Assembly (NCBI GenBank): GCA_017500825.1
Contig: JAFVYB010000071.1
Coordinates: 1-49,120, forward strand
DNA length: 49,120 nucleotides
DNA from: Myxococcaceae bacterium
GTDB taxonomy: Bacteria > Myxococcota > Myxococcia > Myxococcales > UBA5297
Reading direction: 5' to 3'
The notes under the pieces are model-generated. The model saw nothing but the letters and a program-made list of their open reading frames with translations. It did no database searches and was not told the DNA's origin. A program made the position numbers and the translations under genes. Shown here piece by piece: positions 17,995 to 34,880 of this stretch. The stretch's first letter is position 1. Every line of letters begins with the position of its first letter.

Positions 17995-19365
17995 GTGAAC
18001 ATCCTCCTCGTCTCCATGAACCGCCTGGACGTGCCCTTTCCGGTCTACCCGCTGGGGCTCGACTACGTGGCCGGCGCCCTGCCCGAGCGCCACCGCGCCC
18101 GCATCCTCGACCTGTGCACCTGCCCTGTCGGCGCCGAAGAGCCGCTCCTCGTCGAGGCGACGCGCGACTTCACGCCCGGCGCTGTCGGCCTGTCGATTCG
18201 CAACATCGACAACACGGACGTGGCCGAGCTGAAGAGCTTCCTTGGCGACATGCGCGCCGCGGTCGACGCCATCCGCCGCGTGACGAGCGCCCCAATCATC
18301 CTCGGCGGCGCGGGCTACACGCTCTTTCCTGGCGAGCTTTTGCGGGAACTTCGCGCCGACTACGGCGTGGTCGGCGAGGGCGAACGCCTGGGACAGCTCC
18401 TCGACTGCCTGGAAAACGGCGGCGGCCCCGACGAGGCGGCCCGACTACCCTTTGTCGCCGTGCGCGGCATGAGCGCGCCAGGTCCCATCGCCTGGGAGGG
18501 CAAGGCCACCCTTCGCAGTCCCCCGAGCCTCAACCCCAGCCTCGGCCACTACCTCGCGCGCGGCGGCATGCTGAATCTGCAGACCAAGCGCGGCTGCCCC
18601 TTCCGCTGCGCCTACTGCACCTATCCGGCGCTTGAAGGCCGCTCCATGCGCCTCTTCGATCCGAAAAGCCTGGGCCGCGAGGCGCGGGCGCTTGAGGAGG
18701 CGGGTGCCCGTTACATCTTCATCACCGACTCGGCCTTCAACGCCCACATCGAGCACAGCCTCGAAGTCGCGCGACAGTTCAAGGCGCACGGACTGACCAT
18801 TCCCTGGGGCGGCTACTTCGCGCCGCGGCGCCCCCCCGACGGCTACTACGACGAACTCAAAGCCTGCGGGCTGACCCACGCCGAGTTCGGCACCGATGTC
18901 CTCAGCGAGTCGATGCTCGTGAACGTGGGCAAGGCCTTTGGCGTCAGCGATGTGTTCGCGGCACAGAAGGCGGCGCGGACTGCGGGCATCCACACGGCGC
19001 ACTTCATGCTGCTCGGCGGTCCGGGAGAGACGATCGCCACCATCGACGAGACGCTCGACAACTGCGAGTCGCTCGAAGGCGCGGTGCTCTTCTTCTTCTG
19101 CGGGATGCGCGTCTACCCGGGCACGCCGCTCTTCGAGGTGGCCGTGGCCGAAGGCCAGATCTCCGCCGGCCAGAACCTGCTCGAACCCGTTTTCTACAAA
19201 CCCAGGGGCCTGAGCGACGAAGCCATCCTCTCCCGGGCCAGAGCGCGCGCGGGTGGCCGGACGCATTGGGTCGTCGGTTCGGGTGGCGACAAGGTCGCAC
19301 GGCTCGTGGCGCGCATGCACCTGCGCGGTCACGTCGGTCCTCTCTGGGAAAAGCTCGCGCCCTGA
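17995..19365 (+). CDS. B12-binding domain/radical SAM protein
   Basis: 456-aa enzyme. The N-terminal ~150 residues form a Rossmann-like B12-binding-type domain (MNILLVSMNRLDVPFPVYPLG, ARILDLC, GAVGLSIRN). The radical SAM core has the cluster motif CPFRCAYC (Cys201, Cys205, Cys208), with GGPGE and FGTDVLSESML further on. The pattern is close to proteins annotated as lipid-biosynthesis B12-binding/radical SAM enzymes. The substrate cannot be deduced. GTG 17995 is preceded by AAAGGAA; the longer frame from 17818 overlaps mutT and has no ribosome site. It stops 57 nt before the CTG start of hflX, in the same frame. Confidence 0.82.
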   Translation: MNILLVSMNRLDVPFPVYPLGLDYVAGALPERHRARILDLCTCPVGAEEPLLVEATRDFTPGAVGLSIRNIDNTDVAELKSFLGDMRAAVDAIRRVTSAPIILGGAGYTLFPGELLRELRADYGVVGEGERLGQLLDCLENGGGPDEAARLPFVAVRGMSAPGPIAWEGKATLRSPPSLNPSLGHYLARGGMLNLQTKRGCPFRCAYCTYPALEGRSMRLFDPKSLGREARALEEAGARYIFITDSAFNAHIEHSLEVARQFKAHGLTIPWGGYFAPRRPPDGYYDELKACGLTHAEFGTDVLSESMLVNVGKAFGVSDVFAAQKAARTAGIHTAHFMLLGGPGETIATIDETLDNCESLEGAVLFFFCGMRVYPGTPLFEVAVAEGQISAGQNLLEPVFYKPRGLSDEAILSRARARAGGRTHWVVGSGGDKVARLVARMHLRGHVGPLWEKLAP

Positions 19366-19407
19366 CAGCGCCGCCGCGCCAACACGCCTCGAACGCCCAC
19401 CGGCGCA

Positions 19408-19422
19408 AAGGAGTCTCCCCTG
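19408..19422 (+). promoter_or_regulatory. Shine-Dalgarno and CTG start that decide the hflX 5' end
   Basis: AAAGGAG (19408-19414) is followed by 5 nt and then an in-frame CTG at 19420. Between the in-frame TGA at 19363 and the GTG at 19501 there is no ATG, GTG or TTG in this frame. Confidence 0.7.
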
Positions 19423-21195
19423 TTCAGCGACATCCAAGGCAACACGCTCGGCCTCAAGCCAGCCCAGCTCGACCGCCTGCGCCACACCTTTCGCCGCCGC
19501 GTGCCGCAAAACGAAATCATCTCGCCAGAACTGGCCCGCCACCTGAGCGAACTGGCGCGCGAGCTCAACCGCCAGCTGGGCGTCCTCATCAACCGCAAGG
19601 GCGAGATCGAAAGCCTTGTCGTCGGCGACTCCAGCCGCCTCATGCTCCCCGACATCGGTCGCGCCCGCGCCGGACAGTTCCGCCTCCGCGGCCTCAGGCT
19701 CGTCCACACCCACCTCAAGGGCGAACCGCTGACGCATGACGATTTGACCGACCTCGCGCTCCTCAGGCTCGACCTCATCGCGGCCATCGCCGTGCGCCCC
19801 GACGGCCTGCCCGGCGCCATCGATTACGCCCACCTGCTCGCGGAGAATCCCAAGGGCGAACTGTGGAAGCTCGATCGCCTGGCGCATGTGAACGCCGCCG
19901 ACATCGGTCTCGGTCAGCTCATCGCGGGTCTGGAATCGGAGCTCTCGCGCTCGGCCAAAGCCCAGAAAATTGGCGACAGAGAGCGCGCCATTCTCGTCGG
20001 ACTCTCCACCCGCGGCAGGCAGGCGGCAGAGGAGTCGATGGCCGAACTTCGGGAACTGGCCCACTCGGCGGGCGTCGAGGTCCTCGACTGCCTCATCCAG
20101 GCGCGGCGCGAAGTCGACCAGCGCTACTTCATTGGCCGCGGCAAGCTGCAGGACCTGGTGCTGCGCTCGATGCAGAAGATGGCGACGATGATCATCTTCG
20201 ACGCCGACCTGTTGCCCTCGCAGGCGCGCCACATCGCCGACGAGACGAGCCTCAAGATCCTCGATCGCACGCAGCTCATCCTCGACATCTTCGCCGCGCG
20301 GGCCACGAGCGCCGACGGCAAGCTGCAGGTCGAGCTCGCCCAGCTCAAATACCTGATGCCCCGCCTCGTCGGTCGCGACACCTCGCTCTCCCGCCTGATG
20401 GGTGGCGGCGTGGGCGGACGTGGTCCCGGCGAGACCAAGCTCGAAATCGACCGGCGACGCGCGCGCGAACGCATCAACGCGCTGGAAAAAAAACTGCGCT
20501 CGATCGCCGACTCCCGCGCCATCCGCCGCCAGAAGCGAGGCCGCCGCGACCTGCCCGTCATCTCGATCGTCGGCTACACCAACGCTGGCAAGTCGACCCT
20601 GCTCAACGCGCTGACCCACAGCGACGTGCTCGCCGAGTCCAAGCTCTTCGCCACGCTCGATCCGGTCAGCCGCCGCCTGCGCTTCCCGCGCGAGCGCGAG
20701 GTCATCATCACCGACACCGTCGGCTTCATCCGCGACCTGCCGGCCGATCTCGTCAACGCCTTCCGCGCCACGCTCGAAGAGCTCCAGCAGGCCGACCTGC
20801 TCTTGCACGTCATCGACGCCTCTGACCCGCGCTTCGAGGAGCAGTGCGCCGCCGTCGAAAAAATCCTCGGCGAGCTCGACCTTCTCTCGACGCCGCGCCT
20901 TCGCGTCTTCAACAAGTGCGACCTTTTGCCCAAAGGAACCGCCCTGCCTCCGGACGGCGTGGCCATTTCGGCGGTTGAGCGCAGCGGTTTTCCGACGCTC
21001 CTCGAACGGGCCGAGCGCATCCTCTGGCGCGAAGGACACAGCGACGCCCTCGTCACCAACGCCTCTCTCTCGACCGACGACGCGCCTGACGACGAGACGG
21101 ACAGCGTTCCCGGCGACGCCACCTGCGATTTTGACGTTTCCGACACTCCCGACGATCTCAACGCCCCGCGCGTTCCCGACGCTTTGGACGGCTGA
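19420..21195 (+). CDS. hflX: Ribosome-associated GTPase HflX, CTG start
   Basis: 591-aa GTPase that splits stalled or stressed 70S ribosomes. The N-terminal domain (GLKPAQLDRL, SPELARHL, RLVHTHLKGEPLTHDD) and the glycine-rich GGGVGGRGPGETKLE region mark HflX. G1 is GYTNAGKST (385-393), G3 DTVG (432-435) and G4 NKCD (498-501). The conserved start of the family (GLKPxQL...RRRVP) lies upstream of the first conventional start codon (GTG 19501), so translation must begin earlier. The only candidate with a Shine-Dalgarno is CTG 19420. An acidic low-complexity tail (about 560-591) extends past the G domain. It is followed by yihY after 29 nt. Confidence 0.92.
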   Translation: MFSDIQGNTLGLKPAQLDRLRHTFRRRVPQNEIISPELARHLSELARELNRQLGVLINRKGEIESLVVGDSSRLMLPDIGRARAGQFRLRGLRLVHTHLKGEPLTHDDLTDLALLRLDLIAAIAVRPDGLPGAIDYAHLLAENPKGELWKLDRLAHVNAADIGLGQLIAGLESELSRSAKAQKIGDRERAILVGLSTRGRQAAEESMAELRELAHSAGVEVLDCLIQARREVDQRYFIGRGKLQDLVLRSMQKMATMIIFDADLLPSQARHIADETSLKILDRTQLILDIFAARATSADGKLQVELAQLKYLMPRLVGRDTSLSRLMGGGVGGRGPGETKLEIDRRRARERINALEKKLRSIADSRAIRRQKRGRRDLPVISIVGYTNAGKSTLLNALTHSDVLAESKLFATLDPVSRRLRFPREREVIITDTVGFIRDLPADLVNAFRATLEELQQADLLLHVIDASDPRFEEQCAAVEKILGELDLLSTPRLRVFNKCDLLPKGTALPPDGVAISAVERSGFPTLLERAERILWREGHSDALVTNASLSTDDAPDDETDSVPGDATCDFDVSDTPDDLNAPRVPDALDG

Positions 21196-21224
21196 GCCGC
21201 GACGACGACGCCCAGGAGTCCCAG

Positions 21225-22553
21225 ATGCCCCACGCCACCCATCAGGATTGGCTGCGCGATCCCAACCTGCGCACGACCTCCTCGCCGATCCTGCGCGCCC
21301 TCAGACCCAAAGAGACCCCCAGACGGCGCATCGATCGCCTCAGACTCCTCGTCTGGCACACCCTGATCGAGTTTCGCGGCGAGAAGATCGCGCTGCGTTC
21401 AGCGGCGCTCACCTACATCACCCTGCTGTCGATCATTCCGCTGCTCGCGGTGGCCTTCGCCGTCATCCGCGCCATCGGGCAGGACGAGCTGCGCGAACTC
21501 GTCCACGAATTCATCTTCACCAACCTCGTGCCCGGCACCGCCGAACAGATCGGCGGCTACCTCGACACCTTCATCGCCCGCGCCAGCAGCGGCGCCCTCG
21601 GCGGCCTCGGCGGCTTCTTCCTGCTCGTGTCGGCCGTGACGCTGCTCAACAACATCGAGCTGTCGCTCAACGAAATCTGGGGCGTCCAGCGCAACCGCTC
21701 CCCTCTGCAGCAGGGCCTCATCTACTGGTGCGTACTCACCCTCGGCCCCATCCTCGTCGGCGTCAGCCTGCTCATGGGCGGCGCCATGCGCGCGCTCATC
21801 GAGCAATCCATCTACGTGCCGCGCCCGCTCTTCACGCTGGTGCCCCTGACCACGACCGTCCTCTTCTTCGCCCTCGTCTACATCGCCACGCCCAACGCCC
21901 GCGTCCGCCCCCTGCCCGCCCTCATCGCAGCCTTTGTCAGCGGCATTGTCTGGGAGGTGGCCAAGCACGCCTACGCCTTCTACACGGTGCGCAGCATCAG
22001 CTACAGCGCCATCTATGGCTCGCTCGGCGCCATCCCCCTCTTCCTGCTCTGGATTTATCTGAGCTGGTTCATCTTCCTGACGGGCGCGCGCCTGGGATTC
22101 GCGCTGCAACACGCCATGACCGGCACCCCCTGCGATCCCCGTGTCGGCGACGGTCGGGCGCGCGAGCTCCTCTACGTCCGCGTCGCCCTCGGCGTGACGA
22201 GTGACTTCCTCGGACACCGTCCCCCACCGACGAGCAAGGCGCTGGCTCACGCGCTCGAACTCGACAAGGCCTACGTGGAAGAAGCCGCCCGCGCGCTCGT
22301 CGAGGCAGGACTTTTGGCCAAAGGAGCAGGAGAAGGGCTCGTCCCCATTCGACCGCCGAACAAAATCGTCGTGGCAGACATCGTCCGCGCCGCCAAATCG
22401 CGCCCCGCGCCGAGCGAGGCACAGTCAAACGCGCTCGTCGCCGCCTCCCCGCTGCTCACACTCTTCGAAGAATCCGATCTCCACGGCATGGCGCCGCTCG
22501 AACGAATGACGCTGGCCAAGCTCGCCGCGGAGATCGCCCAAGGCGCCTCCTAG
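21225..22553 (+). CDS. YihY/BrkB-family membrane protein with C-terminal winged-helix-like extension
   Basis: 442-aa inner-membrane protein of the YihY (formerly misnamed RNase BN) family. About six transmembrane helices lie between residues 55 and 300. Family segments include AALTYITLLSIIPLLAVAFA, LLNNIELSLNEIWGV, the late GSLGAIPLFLLWIYLSW and LTGARLGFAL. The ~130 residues after the last helix form a soluble helical domain (SKALAHALELDKAYVEEAAR, GLLAKGAGEGLVPIRPPNKI) that looks like a winged helix. ATG 21225 has AGGAG 6 nt upstream. It probably forms an operon with hflX. Molecular function of YihY is not settled; an envelope-integrity role is the usual annotation. Confidence 0.85.
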   Translation: MPHATHQDWLRDPNLRTTSSPILRALRPKETPRRRIDRLRLLVWHTLIEFRGEKIALRSAALTYITLLSIIPLLAVAFAVIRAIGQDELRELVHEFIFTNLVPGTAEQIGGYLDTFIARASSGALGGLGGFFLLVSAVTLLNNIELSLNEIWGVQRNRSPLQQGLIYWCVLTLGPILVGVSLLMGGAMRALIEQSIYVPRPLFTLVPLTTTVLFFALVYIATPNARVRPLPALIAAFVSGIVWEVAKHAYAFYTVRSISYSAIYGSLGAIPLFLLWIYLSWFIFLTGARLGFALQHAMTGTPCDPRVGDGRARELLYVRVALGVTSDFLGHRPPPTSKALAHALELDKAYVEEAARALVEAGLLAKGAGEGLVPIRPPNKIVVADIVRAAKSRPAPSEAQSNALVAASPLLTLFEESDLHGMAPLERMTLAKLAAEIAQGAS

Positions 22554-22678
22554 CCTTCCAGAAGCCCGCGCCATCGACCGCGCCAAATCCGTCCAACCCA
22601 TTGAATTTCTTCAACTTTTCTGAAAGTGTCGGCCACTCAAGCCGAGGCGCCGCAAGTCGCCCCCTCCCGGAGCACGCC

Positions 22679-22972
22679 ATGCTGAAGAGCGATCTCGTCA
22701 ACCTCCTCATTCAGAAGCGCGGCATCAGCCAAAAACAGGCAGAGCAGGCGATCGAACTCATCTTCGGCGGCATGGCGCGCGCGCTGATCCAGGGCGAAAA
22801 CATCGAAATCCGCGGCCTGGGGTCGTTCCACCTCAAGGAATACAAGGGCTACCGAGGACGCAATCCGAGGACGGGCAAGGTCATCCCGGTGGGCGCCAAA
22901 CGCGGCGTGCTCTTCCGCTGCAGCAAACAGATGCGCGACCGCCTCAACCGCCTGCCGCTGTCCGACGAGTGA
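22679..22972 (+). CDS. HU/IHF-family DNA-binding protein
   Basis: 97-aa nucleoid protein. The N-terminal helices (MLKSDLVNLLIQKRGISQKQ) and the hallmark arm GRNPRTGKVIPV are intact, and IRGLGSFHLKEYKGYRGRNP resembles IHF-beta more than HU. It bends DNA and would help looping at sigma-54 promoters and in chromosome compaction. ATG 22679 is preceded by GGAG 7 nt upstream; a longer in-frame extension to 22601 is not supported. It is separated by 125 nt from yihY and probably has its own promoter. Confidence 0.9.
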   Translation: MLKSDLVNLLIQKRGISQKQAEQAIELIFGGMARALIQGENIEIRGLGSFHLKEYKGYRGRNPRTGKVIPVGAKRGVLFRCSKQMRDRLNRLPLSDE

Positions 22973-23225
22973 GCGCGTCCACGGCACCCTTCCAGCCAAG
23001 GACACCGCCAGACCTCTCGCTGCCCGGCCCACCTCCTATCTGGGCCGCTTTCCCCTTGCGCCGCATCAGCGCAGCTTGTCCTCACATGCCGCGTCGCGCC
23101 TGTGGATTCGCGCCCCATCGCCGCCTTCGCCCCAGTCGAGCCAGGCAGCCGCAGAGAGGCGCTCGCGGGCAGAGCGCGGACTGTCTTCAGACGCAACCAG
23201 ATGGGGCAGCCTTGAAGGAAGGGGG

Positions 23226-23438
23226 ATGGCGATGGCGGAGATCGATCCAGTCTGTGGCAGACAGGTGGAGAAGCCCACCGAGGAGCTCACGTTTCACCAC
23301 AAGCGGCAGCGCTATCACTTCTGCTCGGAACGATGCCTGAAGGCCTTTGAACGGCGCGTCGAAAAGGAACGCCTGCAGGAACTCGCGCGCGCCGGCGCTC
23401 TGCTCTCCAACGGCAGGGTGCGCTGGGGGCTGGCCTGA
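23226..23438 (+). CDS. Small YHS-domain protein
   Basis: 70-aa protein with a YHS domain: DPVCGRQV at the start and YHFCSERCLKAFE, i.e. the Cys of DPVCG and the CxxxC pair that bind metal in related proteins. YHS domains occur alone or fused to copper ATPases and hydrolases and probably bind copper or zinc. The start could be ATG 23226 or ATG 23232; the purine-rich AAGGAAGGGGG just upstream suits the second better. A 253-nt gap before it contains nothing I recognise. An intrinsic terminator follows at 23545. Confidence 0.7.
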   Translation: MAMAEIDPVCGRQVEKPTEELTFHHKRQRYHFCSERCLKAFERRVEKERLQELARAGALLSNGRVRWGLA

Positions 23439-23544
23439 GGCGTCCAACCGCAAGCGACTCTCGAATGGCACGCCGCCGGGCCAATCGTTCGGAGGTTTCG
23501 CCAGAGAATCCACGCGCCGTGTCCAGGGATTGTTTCGCCAAAAG

Positions 23545-23575
23545 AAAAGCCCCGGCCAATTGACCAGGGCTTTTT
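23545..23575 (+). terminator. Intrinsic terminator of the plus-strand block
   Basis: AAAAGCCC (23545-23552) pairs with GGGCTTTT (23567-23574), extended by GG/CC after one mismatch, with a T run on the + strand. The A run on the other side means it may also work for the convergent minus-strand DUF6918 gene. Confidence 0.8.
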
Positions 23576-23592
23576 CATTGAGTGGACGGCTT

Positions 23593-23608
23593 ACACGCCG
23601 ATTTAATT
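23593..23608 (+). repeat. AT-rich motif, copy B (inverted relative to 5592 and 40194)
   Basis: ACACGCCGATTTAATT; its reverse complement is identical to 5592-5607 and differs by one base from 40194-40209. It lies in the 231-nt spacer between the YHS and DUF6918 genes, next to the terminator. Confidence 0.55.
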
Positions 23609-23669
23609 ATTTATATTCATTCGCGAACATATTCGCGCGGCGAACACACCATAAATAACAATCGCCCTG

Positions 23670-24143
23670 TTATTCGTCAGCAACGTCGGCCGTGTTCTTT
23701 TCAATCATCTGGCTAACGCGCGGGATGGCGGCTTCGACATGCTTTTTGGCCGTTGGACGCAGCTTGTCGTAGGCCTTTTTGACGCTCATGTTTTTGGCCC
23801 GTGTGGCCCGCTCGTCGGTGATGCCAAGGAGCGCGTCGGCCGCTTCACCAGCGCGGGAGGCGAGAAAGGTGGGCAAGGGCTGCGAGGTGGCGCGCGCCTC
23901 CTGGAAAAAGGGATCGAGCCGCGCGGAAAAATCTTCGAGCATGTCGCTAAAGGCGGCGCGCACGAAACCGGGCTTGACTGCCTTGACCACGGCGTAGGCG
24001 CCCTTGATGGCGATGCCGGTCAGGCCGCTCTTGGAATCGACTTCGGCGTCCAGGACCTCGATGCAATCGTCGAGGACCTTCGGGCGCCGTTCTGGCTCTG
24101 TCAAAATGGCGGGGAGAGGTTTCATGGCGGCGGCTTCTGGCAT
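23670..24143 (-). CDS. DUF6918-type helical protein
   Basis: 157-aa soluble, mostly helical protein. The pattern RPKVLDDCIEVLDAEVDSKS, GLTGIAIKGAYAVVKAVKPG, LGITDERATRAKN and AYDKLRPTAKKHVEAAIPR corresponds to what I remember of DUF6918 proteins from actinobacteria and myxobacteria; function is unknown. ATG 24143 was used; ATG at residue 7 (24125) is an alternative. It is convergent with the YHS gene and divergent from the rplJ operon, with a 608-nt gap upstream. Confidence 0.65.
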   Translation of the reverse strand: MPEAAAMKPLPAILTEPERRPKVLDDCIEVLDAEVDSKSGLTGIAIKGAYAVVKAVKPGFVRAAFSDMLEDFSARLDPFFQEARATSQPLPTFLASRAGEAADALLGITDERATRAKNMSVKKAYDKLRPTAKKHVEAAIPRVSQMIEKNTADVADE

Positions 24144-24440
24144 CGGCCCCAGGCGATGTCACGAACAAAAACGGGCATCTCCACAGAGGAGCGAGCCTCC
24201 TGTCTCAAGCTGACCAAACGCGTCGGCAAGGGCGCCGACGATCGAGATTCCACGACGCGTCGCCACGCGGCGACAAAGCGTAGGCAAGGACTCGGCAGAC
24301 GCCCAAACACAGGTCTGTCAACGGGCGTTCTCAGAAGAAAATCAGAGGGCCCGAACAGAACTTTTCCGAGGCAAAACAGGGCGCCTGCAGAGTGTAGCGC
24401 CAGGGAATTTCAGAGCTGTTTTCGACCCCTCTTTTTTCGC

Positions 24441-24469
24441 TTGACATCAAGATAGCGCTCCAGTAGGGG
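24441..24469 (+). promoter_or_regulatory. Candidate rplJ operon promoter
   Basis: A perfect -35 TTGACA (24441-24446), a 17-nt spacer and a weak -10 TAGGGG (24464-24469) lie about 55 nt before the L10 leader. The rest of the gap (24144-24440) shows nothing recognisable. Confidence 0.4.
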
Positions 24470-24522
24470 CGCGCGCCTCTTTTGGCGGGGGTCGTTTCTG
24501 ACCTTCCTCAAAATTCCTGGTT

Positions 24523-24650
24523 CAAGACAGCAGGTGTCGGTGCGTGTTTCTCAATGTCTCTGTGAGAGTCGCTTCCTGTGAGGGGCGAGAGAGCCTGGGC
24601 AGACAATCACCGACTTAAACGAGGCCTTCGATCCTCAGACCTGCCGAGAC
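24523..24650 (+). ncRNA. Ribosomal protein L10 leader (autoregulatory mRNA element)
   Basis: The sequence contains AAGACAGCAGGTGTCGGTG (24525-24543), then CACCGACTTAA (24608-24618) and ACCTGCCGAGA (24639-24649). These are the conserved strands of the L10 leader known upstream of rplJ in many bacteria: AGACAGCAGGTG pairs with CCTGC, and GTCGGTG with CACCGAC. The L10(L12)4 complex binds it and represses translation or transcription of rplJL. The order and spacing fit; the outer limits are approximate. Confidence 0.75.
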
Positions 24651-24704
24651 GGGAAGCTCATCAGGGATTTGTCTCCCTCTCTGCTCCTTGCGCCAGGCAG
24701 CACG

Positions 24705-24729
24705 GGCGAACCTCCTTCAGGAGGTCGCC
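24705..24729 (+). promoter_or_regulatory. Stable hairpin just upstream of rplJ
   Basis: GGCGA(A)CCTCC / GGAGGTCGCC makes a 10-bp stem with one bulged A and a TTCA loop, ending 22 nt before the rplJ GTG. It could be the effector part of L10 autoregulation (an attenuator or a ribosome-blocking stem). There is no strong T run behind it. Confidence 0.5.
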
Positions 24730-24751
24730 TTTCGAAAGGTGGTGAGTTCTG

Positions 24752-25276
24752 GTGCAAAATCGAAGTGAGAAGGAGCAGGCCGTCGCCGAGCTTCACGAAA
24801 AGCTCGAAAAGGCCAAAGTGACGATCGTCGCCCATCCCAACAAGATGGACGTGGCGACCGTGACCGAGCTTCGCAAGGCGTTCCGCCAGCAGAAGATCGA
24901 TTACCGCGTCGTCAAAAACACGCTGGCCAAGCGTGCGGTGAAGGGAACCTCCTCGGAGATTCTCGACGATCTCTTCAAGGGTCCCACGGCGATCATCGTC
25001 GGCTATGACGATCCCGTCGCGCCCGCGAAGGTGCTGTTCGACTTTGTCTCGAAGAAATCGGAGAGCATGTCGGTGTGTGGCGCGGCGCTGGATGGCAAGT
25101 TGCTCGACAGTGCGGCGATTGAGACGTTGTCGAAGCTGCCGAGTCTCGATGGTTTGCGGTCTATGCTGATCGGCATGATCAACCGCCCGGCAGAGATGCT
25201 GGCGACCGTCGTGGCACAGCCTGCGACATCGATCACCCGCGTGATCAAGGCCCACGGCGAACAGGCCGCCGAATAA
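24752..25276 (+). CDS. rplJ: 50S ribosomal protein L10
   Basis: 174-aa base of the ribosomal stalk. It binds 23S rRNA near the GTPase centre and anchors L7/L12 dimers through its C-terminal helix. Family features: VTELRKAFRQQKIDYRVVKN near the N-terminus, the FKGPTAIIVGYDD strand and the helix near residue 140 (MLATVVAQPATSI). The GTG start has AAAGGTGG upstream. Downstream of an L10 leader and first gene of the rplJ-rplL-rpoB-rpoC operon. The usual upstream partners rplK and rplA are not here. Confidence 0.96.
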   Translation: MQNRSEKEQAVAELHEKLEKAKVTIVAHPNKMDVATVTELRKAFRQQKIDYRVVKNTLAKRAVKGTSSEILDDLFKGPTAIIVGYDDPVAPAKVLFDFVSKKSESMSVCGAALDGKLLDSAAIETLSKLPSLDGLRSMLIGMINRPAEMLATVVAQPATSITRVIKAHGEQAAE

Positions 25277-25387
25277 TTGGCGCGTCCATTCGCTGGCGTG
25301 CGGCTCTCGGCGGGTGCCGGTGGCCGCCTGAACTGAAAACGAATCCCTTGGCGGCGAAATGCCGCACAGAAAGTTGGAGTTACTGAA

Positions 25388-25762
25388 ATGTCTGACCTGA
25401 ACGCGATTGTTGAAACCCTCAGTGGACTCACCATTCTCGAGGCCGCTGAGCTCGTGAAGAAGCTCGAAGAGAAGTGGGGCGTCTCCGCCGCCGCGCCCGT
25501 GGCCGTTGCCGCCGCGCCCGCCGCTGCCGATGCCGCACCCGTCGCTGCGCAGACCGAGTTCAACGTCATCCTGGCCTCGGCTGGTGCCAACAAGATCAAC
25601 GTGATCAAGGAAGTTCGCGCGATCACAGGCCTCGGCCTGAAGGAGGCCAAGGATCTCGTTGAGGGTGCGCCCAAGGCCGTCAAAGAGAATGTGAGCAAGG
25701 AAGAGGCTGAAAAGCTCAAGGAGCAGCTGGTCAAGGCCGGCGCCACCGTCGAGATCAAGTAA
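25388..25762 (+). CDS. rplL: 50S ribosomal protein L7/L12
   Basis: 124-aa stalk protein that recruits translation factors. The N-terminal dimerisation domain (about 1-33), an Ala/Pro/Val-rich hinge (34-53) and the C-terminal factor-binding domain ([40 protein letters not shown]) are all normal. ATG 25388 is preceded by GTTGGAG. It lies 111 nt after rplJ. It is made in excess over L10 in bacteria. Confidence 0.97.
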   Translation: MSDLNAIVETLSGLTILEAAELVKKLEEKWGVSAAAPVAVAAAPAAADAAPVAAQTEFNVILASAGANKINVIKEVRAITGLGLKEAKDLVEGAPKAVKENVSKEEAEKLKEQLVKAGATVEIK

Positions 25763-26170
25763 GCCCTCTGCCACAACAGAAAAAAGCCATGCCGGAGGAG
25801 GCCCTCGTGCCGCTTCCGGCATGGTCGTGTTTCATCTGCTTCCTTTTTTTCAAGAAGCGCGAGCGCATCCTGGCGCGGTGGCTTCTAACGAGCGCAGAAG
25901 CGAGGTGTCTCCAACGTGGGAAGGTGACTTCCCTGGCGAGGCCCAAGGCTCTGGCAAGGAGGCAGGTGAGAGTTTCAGTTCCCGCTTGCGGAGTATCGCG
26001 TGGGGGACTGAGCTCGAAATTCTCACTTGAGGTCCGTGCCGCGGTCCGGCCGCCGCGCCATCCCCCTTCGCAGTCTCTGCCAGCGTCCTGAGTGCAGGCG
26101 TTGAGCAGACGCCGTGTCGCGGTGGTGGTCGTAGAGGCACTGCAAGGGCTGCGTTTCGATTGGAGATTGG
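25763..26170 (+). other. rplL-rpoB spacer with attenuator-like hairpin
   Basis: 408 nt without a gene. A perfect 10-bp stem CCATGCCGGA / TCCGGCATGG (25787-25796 and 25815-25824, 18-nt loop) follows rplL closely; a T7 stretch occurs at 25843-25849, not directly at the stem. In E. coli this spacer carries an attenuator and an RNase III site that lower rpoBC relative to rplJL; a similar role is inferred here. Apart from the hairpin I see nothing in 25850-26160. Confidence 0.55.
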
Positions 26171-30373
<4,203 letters not shown>

Positions 30374-30580
30374 CCCATCCGCATCCCGCCGACCGGACTG
30401 GAGCCAACCGCTCCTCCGGTCGCGTCACTGGGCGGGACTCGCGTCGTCACGCACGCAGGCATCTAAGGGAAGCCCATCTCCCCACCCGTGCGTCGCGCCA
30501 CTCCGCCCCCTCCCCTTCAGGACAGAGTTTTTCAGCCCATGTGCCCGAGGCCAAAGCCTGGGCTCACTTTTGGAGGCAGC

Positions 30581-34744
<4,164 letters not shown>

Positions 34745-34780
34745 CGCGCGGGCGCTCCCCTCCCCTCTTTGGCAAAACAA

Positions 34781-34819
34781 AAATCCGGTCCCACACCTTC
34801 GCGGGGCCGGATTTTTTAT
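34781..34819 (+). terminator. rpoC terminator (probably bidirectional)
   Basis: AAATCCGGTCCC pairs with GGGGCCGGATTT (one G-T pair), followed by T6ATT on the + strand. The opposite strand also ends in T-rich sequence, so it can serve the convergent helicase gene. Confidence 0.88.
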
Positions 34820-34880
34820 TGGCGCGCCATTTGTCTGCTTCGACGCCTTCGACGCGGACAGGCGCCAGCCCTCGACGCCC

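Noticed and set aside
18445..21039. 864-aa minus-strand ORF
   Set aside because: It is antisense to the radical SAM and hflX genes and crosses the gap between them. High GC3 leaves the opposite strand open. Its sequence is repetitive D/E/R/G-rich without domains.
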